Shown: positions 51,296 through 59,333, numbered from the stretch's first letter. The stretch is 64,000 nucleotides of DNA from Jiangella ureilytica (GCF_004348545.1 NZ_SMKL01000020.1:25469-89468); one strand, 5' to 3'. The notes: a model not told the origin generated them from the sequence alone. A program made the numbers and translations.

Positions 51296-52023
51296 TCATC
51301 GACGCCCACGTGCGCATCGGGCCCGGCCGTTCCGGCGGGCTCGGCGTCGGCGAACTGGTCGAGACGATGGACCGGCTCGGCATCGACCGCGCCATGATCG
51401 CGCCCGGTGAGTACGCGACCGCCTGGGACAACCGTGGCGGCAACGACCAGGTGACGGCGGCAGCTGCGGCCTCGGGCGGCCGGCTGGTCCCGTACGCCGT
51501 CGCGAACCCGTGGGCTCGCGGCGACGCCGTCGCCGAGCTGGCCCGGGCGCGCGACCGCGGCGCCCGAGCGCTCGCCGTCGACCCCGCGCTGCAGGGCTTC
51601 GATCTGCTCGACGGCCTGGTCGACCCGCTGCTGGCGTTCGCGCAGGAATCCGGCTGGCCGGTCTACGTGCGGACCGGGTCGCCCCCGCACGCGGTGCCGC
51701 TGCCGCTGGCGTCACTGGCCCGGCGCTGGCCGTCGCTGGCGTTCGTCATGGGCCGCAGCGGCGCGACCGACTTCTGGATCGACGCCGCGCCGGCGCTGCG
51801 GCACGCGCCGAACCTGTACGCCGACACGAGCTACGCGCCGTGGGACACGGTGCTGTCGGAGTTCGCCCGCGACCCCGAGATCGGCGCCGGCCGGGTGGTC
51901 TTCTCCACCGACGCGCCGTACACCGTGCCGTCGGCCGAGCTGGCCCGGATCACCGACTGGCCGATCCCGGATGACGATCGTGCGGCCGTGCTCGGCGGCA
52001 CCCTGGAACGGCTGCTCGACTGA
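51292..52023 (+). CDS. Amidohydrolase-2-like protein C, changed metal motif
   Basis: Shortest of the three (243 residues), starting with GTG overlapped with the previous stop as GTGA. The first-strand motif is MIIDAHVRIGPG: only one His remains of the HxH pair found in its sisters. The third-strand His is absent in GWPVYVRTGSPP, and the fifth strand reads LAFVMGRSGATDFW instead of a GH motif. The last-strand Asp in VVFSTDAPY is kept. It may be a nonmetal or noncatalytic partner, or an enzyme of changed chemistry. Last gene of the Gfo/Idh operon. Confidence 0.82.
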   Translation: MIIDAHVRIGPGRSGGLGVGELVETMDRLGIDRAMIAPGEYATAWDNRGGNDQVTAAAAASGGRLVPYAVANPWARGDAVAELARARDRGARALAVDPALQGFDLLDGLVDPLLAFAQESGWPVYVRTGSPPHAVPLPLASLARRWPSLAFVMGRSGATDFWIDAAPALRHAPNLYADTSYAPWDTVLSEFARDPEIGAGRVVFSTDAPYTVPSAELARITDWPIPDDDRAAVLGGTLERLLD

Positions 52024-52100
52024 GGGCGTCGTGCTCTGTCCCGCTGGCCGCTCACGGCTCCGCTGTGGGATGGGCGACCGGTCCGGTGACCCGCACCCGC

Positions 52101-52154
52101 GATGATCAGCAACCTCTGCTGTCCTCAGGACAGCGCAGAGAGCCCATGATCATT
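52101..52154. repeat. Imperfect inverted repeat, TGATCA family
   Basis: GATGATCAGCAACCTCTGCTGTCC (from 52101) faces GGACAGCGCAGAGAGCCCATGATCATT across TCA. The ends ATGATCA and the inner CTCTGC/GCAGAG and CTGTCC/GGACAG parts pair, with bulges. It resembles the 17137 element at its outer ends. Confidence 0.6.
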
Positions 52155-52197
52155 GGAGAAGGTCGGGTTCCGAGCACTCCGGAAGCCGACCTTCTCC
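52155..52197. terminator. Strong hairpin, possible terminator
   Basis: GGAGAAGGTCGGgTTCCG (52155-52172) pairs with CGGAAgCCGACCTTCTCC (52180-52197) with one mismatch and a seven-base loop. It has no U-tract. It would close the Gfo/Idh operon. Confidence 0.55.
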
Positions 52198-52367
52198 GTG
52201 GTCAACAGTGAGCGACCGGCGGAACCGCTCAGGCGAGGTCGGACTCGGCCTGGATGGCGGCGAGGCGCCTCACCACGGACCGCTGCGACCCGCCCGTCGA
52301 GCCCGATCGGGCCGCGCCCTCGACAGTCGCACACTGCGTCGATTAGTCTCTATATTTAGAAGATGAT

Positions 52368-52381
52368 TTCGAAATGTCGAA
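52368..52381. promoter_or_regulatory. TTC-N8-GAA site 4, before the aldolase gene
   Basis: TTCGAAATGTCGAA, 26 bases before the DapA-like gene start, in an AT-rich stretch. It is very like site 5 (both TTCGAAAT-N3-GAAGTTA). Confidence 0.68.
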
Positions 52382-52406
52382 GTTAGAACAGTAGTGGAGG
52401 GGCGGC

Positions 52407-53378
52407 ATGGCAGCACTGGACACTCGGCCGACACCGGAGGGCGGCCCCGTGGCCGGCGACGCGGCGCAGCTGGTGCGCGGCGTCTCACCGGTGCTCGAGG
52501 TGCCCTTCCACGCCGACGGCGCGGTCGACGTGGACGGCTTCGGCCGGGTCGTCGACTACGTGCTGGGCACCGGCGTCACCAGCGTCATGTTCCCCGGCTT
52601 CGCCTCGGAGTACCACAAGCTCTCCGAGGCCGAGCGGGCCGAGCTGACGGAGGTCCTGCTGTCGCGCACCCGCGACCGCACCGACGTCGCGGCCGTCGTC
52701 GCCGTGCAGGACCACGCCACCCGGCTGGCCGCGCATCGGGCCCGGGCCGTCGTCGACGCCGGGGCCGACCTCATCAACCTGCTGCCGCCGCATTACCTGT
52801 CGCCGTCGCGGCGGGCCATCCAGGAGCACGTCGGCGCAGTCCTGGCCGCCGTCGCGCCGGCCCCGGTGGTGCTGCAGTACGCGCCGTCGGAGACCGGGAC
52901 CAGCCTCGACGCGGCGACCCTGCGCGAGCTGGCCGCCGCCCATCCGAATCTGCGGCTGGTGAAGGTCGAGTCGAGCCCGCCCGGGCGGCTCATCGCCGAG
53001 CTGGCCGCCGGCCGGCCCGCACTGCCGGCGGTCGAGGGCTACGCCGGCGTGCAACTGCCCGACGCGATCCGCCGTGGCGCCGTCGGCACCCAGCCGGGCT
53101 GCTCGTTCACCGAGATCTACGTCGAGATCTGGCGCCGGTTCGCGTCCGGCGACCACGCCGGCGGCGACGAGCTGCACCGCCGGCTGCTGCCCTACATCTC
53201 CTACTGGATGCTCGACACCGAGCTGATCATCGCGGCCGAGAAGCTGATCTCGGTGCGCCGCGGGTTGTTCGCCGACGCGTACTGCCGCGAGCCCGGACAC
53301 CGCCTCGACGCCGAGGAGATCCGCATGGTCGACCGGTTCCTCGCGGAGTTCGACGGCATGCTTCCCCATCTCGCCTGA
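52407..53378 (+). CDS. DapA-like class I aldolase / dehydratase
   Basis: A 323-residue member of the dihydrodipicolinate synthase / N-acetylneuraminate lyase family, enzymes that use a Schiff-base Lys to handle pyruvate or oxo-acid substrates. The barrel begins VSPVLEVPFHADGAVDVDGF, with GTGVTSVMFPGFASEYHKL in place of the usual GTTGE loop. The catalytic Lys is in LRLVKVESSP and the Tyr region in VVLQYAPSE. In sugar-acid pathways such proteins cleave or dehydrate a 2-keto-3-deoxy acid, the expected product of an enolase-type dehydratase. GGAGGGG lies 7 bases before the ATG. Confidence 0.88.
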   Translation: MAALDTRPTPEGGPVAGDAAQLVRGVSPVLEVPFHADGAVDVDGFGRVVDYVLGTGVTSVMFPGFASEYHKLSEAERAELTEVLLSRTRDRTDVAAVVAVQDHATRLAAHRARAVVDAGADLINLLPPHYLSPSRRAIQEHVGAVLAAVAPAPVVLQYAPSETGTSLDAATLRELAAAHPNLRLVKVESSPPGRLIAELAAGRPALPAVEGYAGVQLPDAIRRGAVGTQPGCSFTEIYVEIWRRFASGDHAGGDELHRRLLPYISYWMLDTELIIAAEKLISVRRGLFADAYCREPGHRLDAEEIRMVDRFLAEFDGMLPHLA

Positions 53379-53411
53379 CCGGAGTATATTCTCCGAATTG
53401 GCGTAACTATC

Positions 53412-53425
53412 TTCGAAATATTGAA
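53412..53425. promoter_or_regulatory. TTC-N8-GAA site 5, before the ABC importer
   Basis: TTCGAAATATTGAA, 23 bases before the solute-binding protein gene, flanked by GTAAC and GTTAC. Nearly the same as site 4. Confidence 0.68.
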
Positions 53426-53447
53426 GTTACCCACGGAAGGCAGGCAC

Positions 53448-54791
53448 ATGAAGACGATGCGATTCGTCGTTCCGCTCGCCGCCGGGTGCCTCGCGCTCGC
53501 CGCGTGCGGTGGCGGCGACGACGGCGACACCACGGACGCCGGACCCGACGCGGCGAGCTGGCACGAGGAGATCGAGGGCTCCCCGCTGGAGGTCGGCGTC
53601 CTGTCGGCCGAAGGCACTCCGGGCCTGGCGATCCTGCAGGAACTGGCCGACGGCCTCGAGGCCGACTACGACGGCACCGAGGTCACGCTGACGTTCGCCA
53701 ACACCGACGCGCGACCCGGCATCGAGCAGCGCTGGCGCTCCGGCGATCCGCTCGACGTGGACTACGGCATGTTCGACGGCACCAACCCCGCGCTGACGGT
53801 GTGGGCCGACGACGGCGCCCTGCTCGACCTGCGCCCGTACCTCGAGCAGAACGACCCCGAGACCGGCGCGCCGTGGCTCGACCGCTTCAGCCCCACCGTC
53901 CGCGAGTTCATGGAGAACCCGTCCGACGGCGGCATCTACGGCGTCCCGTCCGAGCTCTCGCTGCACGTGCTGTTCTACAACGCCGGGCTGTTCACCGAGC
54001 TGGGCATCGAGCCGCCGCGCACGTGGGACGACCTGCTGGCCGCGAACACCGCGCTGAAGGCCGCCGGGGTCGACCCGATCGCCGTCACCGGCCTGTTCGA
54101 GCCGTACATGGGCATGTGGAGCGACCACCTGTGGCTGCGCACCGTCGGCTACGACACCGCACGCGCCGTCCTGACCGGCGGCGAGGGGCACATCACCGAC
54201 GACCCCGGCTTCCTCGAGGGCCTCGAGATGCTGCAGCAGCTGCGCGACGACGACGCCTTCCTCACCGGCTTCGAGGGCACCGACTTCACCGCCGCCCAGG
54301 CGCAGTTCTTCCAGGGCGATGCCGGCATGATCCTCATGGGCACCTGGCTGGTCAGCGAGATGGCCGACGTCATCCCCGCCGACTTCGAGCTGGGCGTCGT
54401 CCCGTTCCCGACGGTCGAGGGCGGCGCGGGCGACCAGGGCGCCGTCATGGCCGCGCTGCAGGAGATCTCCGTCGCCGCCGAGAGCGAGAACATCCCGCTG
54501 GCGCTGGAGTGGGCCCGCCGGCTCACCAGCGTCGAGACTCAGACCCGGCGCGCGCAGGAGATCGGCGAGGTGTCCGCCGTCGTCGGCGTGCCCAGCCCGC
54601 CCGGCATCCCCGGCATCGACCAGGTCGTCGCCGAGGCCGACTCGCTGGAGCCGCGCGACTACGGCATCACCACCAGCCCGGCCAACGAGGTCGTCTACCC
54701 CGAGATCGCCCGCCTGCTCTTCGGCGAGCAGGACGCCCAGCAGACACTGGAGCGGGTGGACGAGGGGCTGCGCCGGGTCCACGGCAACTAG
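53448..54791 (+). CDS. ABC importer solute-binding lipoprotein (family 1)
   Basis: A 447-residue binding protein. The lipoprotein signal RFVVPLAAGCLALAAC ends at a lipobox L-A-A-C, then an acidic linker. Family-1 features: VTLTFANTDARPGIEQRWRSGDPLDVDYG (partial), GIYGVPSELSLHVLFYNAGLFTELGIEPPRTWDDLL (in parts), FFQGDAGMILMGTWLVSEM and a final VYPEIARLLFGEQ. The ATG at 53448 has GGAAGG upstream. It should deliver the sugar or sugar acid freed outside by the glycosidase-like protein. No ATPase gene follows the permeases, again hinting at a shared MsiK-type ATPase. Confidence 0.92.
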   Translation: MKTMRFVVPLAAGCLALAACGGGDDGDTTDAGPDAASWHEEIEGSPLEVGVLSAEGTPGLAILQELADGLEADYDGTEVTLTFANTDARPGIEQRWRSGDPLDVDYGMFDGTNPALTVWADDGALLDLRPYLEQNDPETGAPWLDRFSPTVREFMENPSDGGIYGVPSELSLHVLFYNAGLFTELGIEPPRTWDDLLAANTALKAAGVDPIAVTGLFEPYMGMWSDHLWLRTVGYDTARAVLTGGEGHITDDPGFLEGLEMLQQLRDDDAFLTGFEGTDFTAAQAQFFQGDAGMILMGTWLVSEMADVIPADFELGVVPFPTVEGGAGDQGAVMAALQEISVAAESENIPLALEWARRLTSVETQTRRAQEIGEVSAVVGVPSPPGIPGIDQVVAEADSLEPRDYGITTSPANEVVYPEIARLLFGEQDAQQTLERVDEGLRRVHGN

Positions 54792-54849
54792 GGGCGTACG
54801 CCGCGCGACGAGGACGCCGCCCGCGGGCGGCAGGACGAGAGGAGTCACG

Positions 54850-55728
54850 ATGCACAGATCCGCGCAGCGCCGCATCATCATCCCGTTCCTGCTGCCCGCG
54901 CTGCTGCTGCTGGGGGTGTTCTTCCTCTACCCGCTGGTGCGCACGGTCGACATCTCCTTCACCGAGTGGACCCGCACCGGCAGCTACAGCTATGTCGGCG
55001 TCGAGAACTACACCCGGGTCGTCGACGACCCCGGCTACCTCAACGCGCTGAAGAACGCGTTCCTGTTCACGCTGGTCGGCGGGTGCATGCTGTTCCCCGT
55101 CGCCATCGCCATCGCGTGGGCGCTGAACCAGCGCGTCCACGGCGAGCGGTTCTTCCGCTTCGTGGTCTTCGCGCCGGTCGTGCTGAGCGCCGCCGTCGTC
55201 GCCCTGATGTGGAAGTTCGTGTACCACCCGACGCTCGGGCTGATCAACCCGGCGCTCGAGGGGCTCGGGCTCGGCGCGCTGGCCCGCACCTGGCTCGGCG
55301 ACGCGTCGACCGCGCTGCCGGCGGTCGCGTTCGTCACCGTCTGGCACGGCATCGGCATCTGGGTGGTGCTGCTGTCGGCCGGGTTCGAGCGGCTGCCACC
55401 CGACGTGCTGGAGGCCGGGCGCATCGACGGCGCCGGCGAGTGGCGGCTGTTCCGCAGCGTCATGCTGCCGATGCTGCGCGACCTGTTCCGGATCCTGGTG
55501 GTGCTCTGGATCGTGCAGAGCATGCAGGCGTTCGCGTTCGTGTTCATCATGACCGGCGGCGGGCCGTTCGGGTCGACCGACATCGTCGGGACCCTGATGT
55601 ACCGGGTGGCGTTCGAGCGCTCGGAGTTCGGCTATGCCGCCGCCATGGGCGTCGTCCTCGTCGTGATCATGCTGATCGTGGCGCAGATCGTCAACAAGGT
55701 GATGAAGCGCGATGAGCTCCAGTACTGA
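54850..55728 (+). CDS. Sugar ABC importer permease, MalF type
   Basis: A 292-residue membrane subunit with six helices, beginning IIIPFLLPALLLLGVFFLYPLVRTVDISF (in parts: FLLPALLLLGVFFLYPL). The ATPase-docking EAA loop is VLEAGRIDGAGEWRLFRSVMLPMLRD, and MTGGGPFGSTDIVGTLMYRVAF is the typical MalF loop. GAGGAG stands before the ATG (AGAGGAGTCACG). The 3' end overlaps the next permease by 17 bases. Confidence 0.92.
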   Translation: MHRSAQRRIIIPFLLPALLLLGVFFLYPLVRTVDISFTEWTRTGSYSYVGVENYTRVVDDPGYLNALKNAFLFTLVGGCMLFPVAIAIAWALNQRVHGERFFRFVVFAPVVLSAAVVALMWKFVYHPTLGLINPALEGLGLGALARTWLGDASTALPAVAFVTVWHGIGIWVVLLSAGFERLPPDVLEAGRIDGAGEWRLFRSVMLPMLRDLFRILVVLWIVQSMQAFAFVFIMTGGGPFGSTDIVGTLMYRVAFERSEFGYAAAMGVVLVVIMLIVAQIVNKVMKRDELQY

Positions 55729-56647
55729 GGTCCGGCCGGCACCCGCTCCCGGAGCGGCCGTCGCGGAGCCGCGCCGTCGCGGCCGGGGCGCCCGCCGTCA
55801 GGGCAGCGACCGGGCGCCGTTCCGCCGGTACCACCTGATCATCTACCTGCTGCTCGGCGCCGTCGCGTTCTCGACGGCGGGCGCGTTCGCCTGGGTGTTC
55901 AACGTCTCGATGAAGACCAACACCGAGTTCATCGGCACCCGCCCGTGGAGCGTCGCCGAGGGCTGGCGGTGGGAGAACTACACCGACGCGTGGAACAGCG
56001 CCAACGTCGGCTCGTTCTTCGGCAACAGCGTCATCGTCAGCGTGACGGCGACGGCGCTCGGCGTGGTCCTCGCGGCGTTCGCGGCCTATCCGCTGGCGCG
56101 CATCCCGTTCCGCGGCAGCGGCCTGGTGCTCAGCGTGTTCCTACTCGGCCTCATGGTGCCGTGGATGGTGACGTTCATCCCGCTCTACGTCACCATGCAG
56201 GACCTCGGGCTGCTCGACAGCCGCCTCGGCCTGGCGCTCGTCTACGCGACGTACAACCTGCCGTTCAACGTGTTCGTTCTGGTCGGGTTCATGCGGACGC
56301 TGCCCGGCGAGCTCGAGGAGGCCGCCGCCGTCGACGGTGCCGGCCCGACCCGGACGTTCCTGCGGATCATCCTGCCGCTCATGGGACCGGGCGTGGCGTC
56401 GGTGTCGATCATCAGCTTCCTGCAGAACTGGAACGAGTTCTTCTACGCGCTGGTGCTCATCCACTCGCCAGAGCGGATGACGCTGCCGCTGGGGCTGTTC
56501 CAGCTCGGCCAGGCCGCCGACTACGGCACCAACTGGGTCACGCTGTTCGCCGGCATGATGATCACCGTGGTGCCGGTGCTGCTGGTGTTCGCGCTGCTGC
56601 AGAACCAGGTGACGAAGGGCCTGACGGCGGGCGCGCTCAAGGGCTGA
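55712..56647 (+). CDS. Sugar ABC importer permease, MalG type
   Basis: A 311-residue membrane subunit. A basic, Arg-rich cytoplasmic N-terminus of about 35 residues leads to six helices starting LIIYLLLGAVAFSTAGAFAWVFNVSM. The EAA loop is LEEAAAVDGAGPTRTFLRIILPLMGPG, and the C-terminal ...QNQVTKGLTAGALKG is typical of CUT1 MalG proteins. It overlaps the MalF-type gene by 17 bases and ends 11 bases into the convergent hydrolase gene. It is the last gene of the IclR-controlled island. Confidence 0.92.
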   Translation: MSSSTEVRPAPAPGAAVAEPRRRGRGARRQGSDRAPFRRYHLIIYLLLGAVAFSTAGAFAWVFNVSMKTNTEFIGTRPWSVAEGWRWENYTDAWNSANVGSFFGNSVIVSVTATALGVVLAAFAAYPLARIPFRGSGLVLSVFLLGLMVPWMVTFIPLYVTMQDLGLLDSRLGLALVYATYNLPFNVFVLVGFMRTLPGELEEAAAVDGAGPTRTFLRIILPLMGPGVASVSIISFLQNWNEFFYALVLIHSPERMTLPLGLFQLGQAADYGTNWVTLFAGMMITVVPVLLVFALLQNQVTKGLTAGALKG

Positions 56648-57365
56648 GGACCGCGGCCACCGCCTCCGGGTCCTCGAGCGGGGACAGGTGCCCGGCGCCG
56701 TCGATCACGTGGACGTCGACGCCGCCGAGCGCCGACGCCATGGCGTCGGCCTCGTCCTTGCCCGTGAGCGTGTCCTCGGCGCCGACGATGACTGTCTTCG
56801 TGGTGAGGCCGCGCCCGGCGGCGTCGCGCAGGGTGTCGAACGACGGCGGCCGCGCGGCCATCGCGCGCTGCGCCCAGGCCACCCCGTCGGGCGAGGCGGC
56901 GTCCAGCCAGGCCGCCACCTGGATGACGAGACCCGGCCGGTCGCGGTGCGAGGTCTCGCCGACCAGCGTGTCGAGCATCGGGCGCAGCGCCCGGGTGCCG
57001 TGCTGCTCGACGGCGGCCGCCATGCGCAGCCGGTTCGCCTTCGCCTCGTCGGTGTCCTCGCTCGCCTTGGTGTCCATGAGCACCACGCCCGCCACCCGCT
57101 CCGGATGCCGGCGCAGCAGGGCCATCGTCACGTAGCCGCCCAGCGACAGCCCGCCGACGACCGCCCGCTCGACCCCGCGCCGCTCCAGCTCCGCCGCGAC
57201 GTCGTCGGCGTACGTGTCGACCGACGGCTCGCCGGCGGGCTCCGGTCCGCCGAACCCACGCAGCGACGGCCGGATCAGCGTCGTCCCCGGCAACCGCTCC
57301 GCCAGCCCGTCGAACACCGCCGGCGTCAGCGGGAAGGCATGGATCAGCACCACCGGCAGGCTCAT
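56637..57365 (-). CDS. Alpha/beta-hydrolase fold protein
   Basis: A 242-residue serine hydrolase. The strand-HAFPLTP motif carries the oxyanion region, the nucleophile elbow is VGGLSLGGYVTMALL (Ser near residue 95), the acid is likely Asp in IVGAEDTLTG and the base His in IDGAGHLSPLEDP. Sequence pattern is that of general esterases or haloperoxidase-like hydrolases, with no specific substrate readable. It has no signal peptide. It stands alone, convergent with the importer and separated from the two-component genes by an inverted repeat. Confidence 0.87.
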   Translation of the reverse strand: MSLPVVLIHAFPLTPAVFDGLAERLPGTTLIRPSLRGFGGPEPAGEPSVDTYADDVAAELERRGVERAVVGGLSLGGYVTMALLRRHPERVAGVVLMDTKASEDTDEAKANRLRMAAAVEQHGTRALRPMLDTLVGETSHRDRPGLVIQVAAWLDAASPDGVAWAQRAMAARPPSFDTLRDAAGRGLTTKTVIVGAEDTLTGKDEADAMASALGGVDVHVIDGAGHLSPLEDPEAVAAVLSP

Positions 57366-57389
57366 GGACCGACCCTAGCCCCAGCCGAA

Positions 57390-57461
57390 GTCGATCTTGG
57401 AGGAACTGCGGAATCATTCCGGCATACCGGACGGCAATTCCGCGGTTACTCCAAGATCAAC
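57390..57461. repeat. Inverted repeat, TGATCTTGGAG family, copy 2
   Basis: Arms 57390-57414 and 57437-57461 (GTyGATCTTGGAGkAACyGCGGAAT) pair at 22 of 25 positions. The right arm gives the TGA stop of the sensor kinase gene. The outer 16 bases match those at 10811-10884; the inner parts differ. Confidence 0.75.
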
Positions 57462-58629
57462 GTGGGGCTGCGGCGGGGAGGTCGACGCGGACGAGGAGAC
57501 CGCCGTCGTCGCGGGCGTGGGCCGTGGCGGTGCCGCCGTGGGCGTGGGCGACCGATCGGACGATCGACAGGCCGAGCCCGACGCCGTCGCCGCCGGCGGT
57601 GCGGCCGTTGCCGCGGCGGAACGGCTCGAACAGGCCGCCGACCTCGTAGGGGGCGAGGACCGGGCCGGTGTTCTCGACCTGCAGCGCGACCCCGCCCGCC
57701 GCGCCGAGCCCCGTCCAGACCCGCACCTGCGCGCCGTCGCCGCCGTGCACGACGGCGTTGCGGACCAGGTTGGCCGCCAGCCGCTCCAGCAGCACGGCGT
57801 TCCCCGTCGTCGGCGCGGGCTCGAGGTCCGCCGTCACCGTCACCGAGCGGGCGGACGCCTCGCCGCGCTCCTGCTGCAGCACGTGATCGGCGATCTCGCG
57901 CAGGTCGACCGGCTCCGGCGCCGTGACCGCCTGCTCCGAGCGGGCCAGCGTGAGCAGCCCCTCGACCAGCCGTTCGCTGCGCTCGTTGGTGGCGAGGACG
58001 GTGGGGGCCAGCCGCTTCAGGTCGTCGGAGACCGACGGGTCGCCCAGCGCCACCTCGAGCAGCGTCCGGTTGACGGCGAGCGGCGTGCGCAGCTCGTGCG
58101 AGGCGTTGGCGACGAACCGGCGCTGGGCGTCGAACGAGCGGTCCAGCCGTTCCAGCATGGCGTCGAAGGTGTCGGCCAGCTCCTTCAGCTCGTCGTCGGG
58201 GCCCTGCAGCGCGATGCGCTCGTGCAGGTTCCGGTCGGCGACCCGGCGGGCGGTATCGGTGACCCGCTGCAGCGGCCGCAGCGCCCGCCCGGCCAGCAGC
58301 CAGCCCAGGCACACTGCCAGCACCAGCCCCGCGGCCAGCGCGATCAGCGACCACAGCAGCAGCCGGTCCAGCACGTCGTTGCGGTAGGCGTCGACGGCGG
58401 CGCGGATCGCCTCGATGTCCAGCGGCCGGCCGAACCGGTCGGCGTCGCCGTCGGCGCCACCGTCGGCGCCGGGCGGGTTCGGACGCACCAGCGACTCCGA
58501 CACCAGCAGGTACGTCACCGTGACCAGCACGGCGCCGGCCACCGCGAACGCCCCGGCGTACAACGCGGTGAGCCGGACCCGGACCGGCCAGCGCGCCGGG
58601 TTCAGCCCGGCGCCCCGCACGCCCCTCAC
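57457..58629 (-). CDS. Sensor histidine kinase
   Basis: A 390-residue membrane kinase. Two helices (LTALYAGAFAVAGAVLVTVTYLLV and LLLWSLIALAAGLVLAVCLGWLL, in parts) enclose a short extracellular loop of about 60 residues. HAMP follows (GRALRPLQRVTDTARRVAD), then the dimerisation box with the phospho-His in FVANASHELRTPLAVN, and the ATPase domain with N box VRNAVVHGG and G box GDGVGLGLSIVRSVAHAHGG. The GTG at 58629 overlaps the regulator stop as GTGA. It is the OmpR-class partner of the next gene and faces an efflux operon; the short sensor loop suits a membrane-stress or antibiotic signal. Confidence 0.92.
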   Translation of the reverse strand: MRGVRGAGLNPARWPVRVRLTALYAGAFAVAGAVLVTVTYLLVSESLVRPNPPGADGGADGDADRFGRPLDIEAIRAAVDAYRNDVLDRLLLWSLIALAAGLVLAVCLGWLLAGRALRPLQRVTDTARRVADRNLHERIALQGPDDELKELADTFDAMLERLDRSFDAQRRFVANASHELRTPLAVNRTLLEVALGDPSVSDDLKRLAPTVLATNERSERLVEGLLTLARSEQAVTAPEPVDLREIADHVLQQERGEASARSVTVTADLEPAPTTGNAVLLERLAANLVRNAVVHGGDGAQVRVWTGLGAAGGVALQVENTGPVLAPYEVGGLFEPFRRGNGRTAGGDGVGLGLSIVRSVAHAHGGTATAHARDDGGLLVRVDLPAAAPR

Positions 58630-59291
58630 GCCGCACCGCCGACGCGGTACCCCGCCGACACGACGGTGTGCACGACCGGCGGCTCGCCGAGCTTGCGCCG
58701 CAGCGTCATCACCGTCACCCGCACCACGTTGGTGAACGGGTCGGTGTGCTCGTCCCACACCTTCTCGAGCAGCCGCTCCGAGCTGACGACGGCGCCGTCG
58801 GCCCGCAGCAGCTCCTCGAGGACGCCGAACTCCTTGCGGCCGAGCCGGATCGGGCGGCCGTCGCGGGTGACCTCGAGCCGGGCCGGGTCGAGCACCAGCC
58901 CGTCGCGGGCCAGCACCGGCGGCGCCGCCTCGCGGCTGCGCCGGCCCAGCGCCCGGACCCGGGCCACCAGCTCGGCGAAGGCGAACGGCTTGCCGAGGTA
59001 GTCGTCGGCGCCCAGGCCCAGCCCGGCGACCCGGTCGGTGACGTCGGCGGCCGCCGTCAGCATGAGCACCCGGATCGACGGCCGGGCCGCGACCACCGTG
59101 CGGCAGACGTCGTCGCCGTGCGTGCCGGGCAGGTCGCGGTCGAGCACGACGACGTCGTAGTCGTGGACGCCGAGGCGGTCCAGGGCGGCGTCGCCGTCAT
59201 AGACGACGTCGACGGCGATCGCCTCGCGCCGCAACCCGGTCGCGACGGCGTCGGCCAGCAGCGTCTCGTCCTCGACCACCAACACCCGCAC
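58626..59291 (-). CDS. OmpR-family response regulator
   Basis: A 221-residue two-domain regulator. Receiver: LVVEDETLLADAV with the acidic pair, the phospho-acceptor Asp in YDVVVLDRDLPG, the Thr/Ser switch in VLMLTAAADV and the Lys in YLGKPFAFAEL. C-terminal winged helix: ARLEVTRDGRPIRLGRKEFGVLEELLRADG through VVRVTVMTLRRKLGEPPVVHTVVSAGYRVG (in parts). The GTG at 59291 has GGGGAGG 7 bases upstream. The 11-base-spaced direct repeats in the divergent gap are its probable binding sites. Confidence 0.93.
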   Translation of the reverse strand: MRVLVVEDETLLADAVATGLRREAIAVDVVYDGDAALDRLGVHDYDVVVLDRDLPGTHGDDVCRTVVAARPSIRVLMLTAAADVTDRVAGLGLGADDYLGKPFAFAELVARVRALGRRSREAAPPVLARDGLVLDPARLEVTRDGRPIRLGRKEFGVLEELLRADGAVVSSERLLEKVWDEHTDPFTNVVRVTVMTLRRKLGEPPVVHTVVSAGYRVGGAA

Positions 59292-59333
59292 GTCGCGGCC
59301 TCCCCTCGTCGCCGTCCACCCTGCCGCCGGCGG

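Larger units (their letters stand above)
52024..52406. other. Gene-free stretch with two hairpins and an IclR-like site
   Basis: This 383-base spacer separates the Gfo/Idh operon from the aldolase gene. It holds an imperfect inverted repeat of the TGATCA family (52101-52154), a strong 18-bp hairpin (52155-52197) and, just before the aldolase, an AT-rich promoter zone with TTC-N8-GAA site 4. Open frames here lack ribosome binding sites and family similarity, so no gene is called. Confidence 0.6.

Noticed and set aside
52125..52334. A 69-codon frame on the minus strand in the 52 kb spacer
   Set aside because: It runs through both hairpins, lacks a ribosome binding site, and its sequence resembles no protein.
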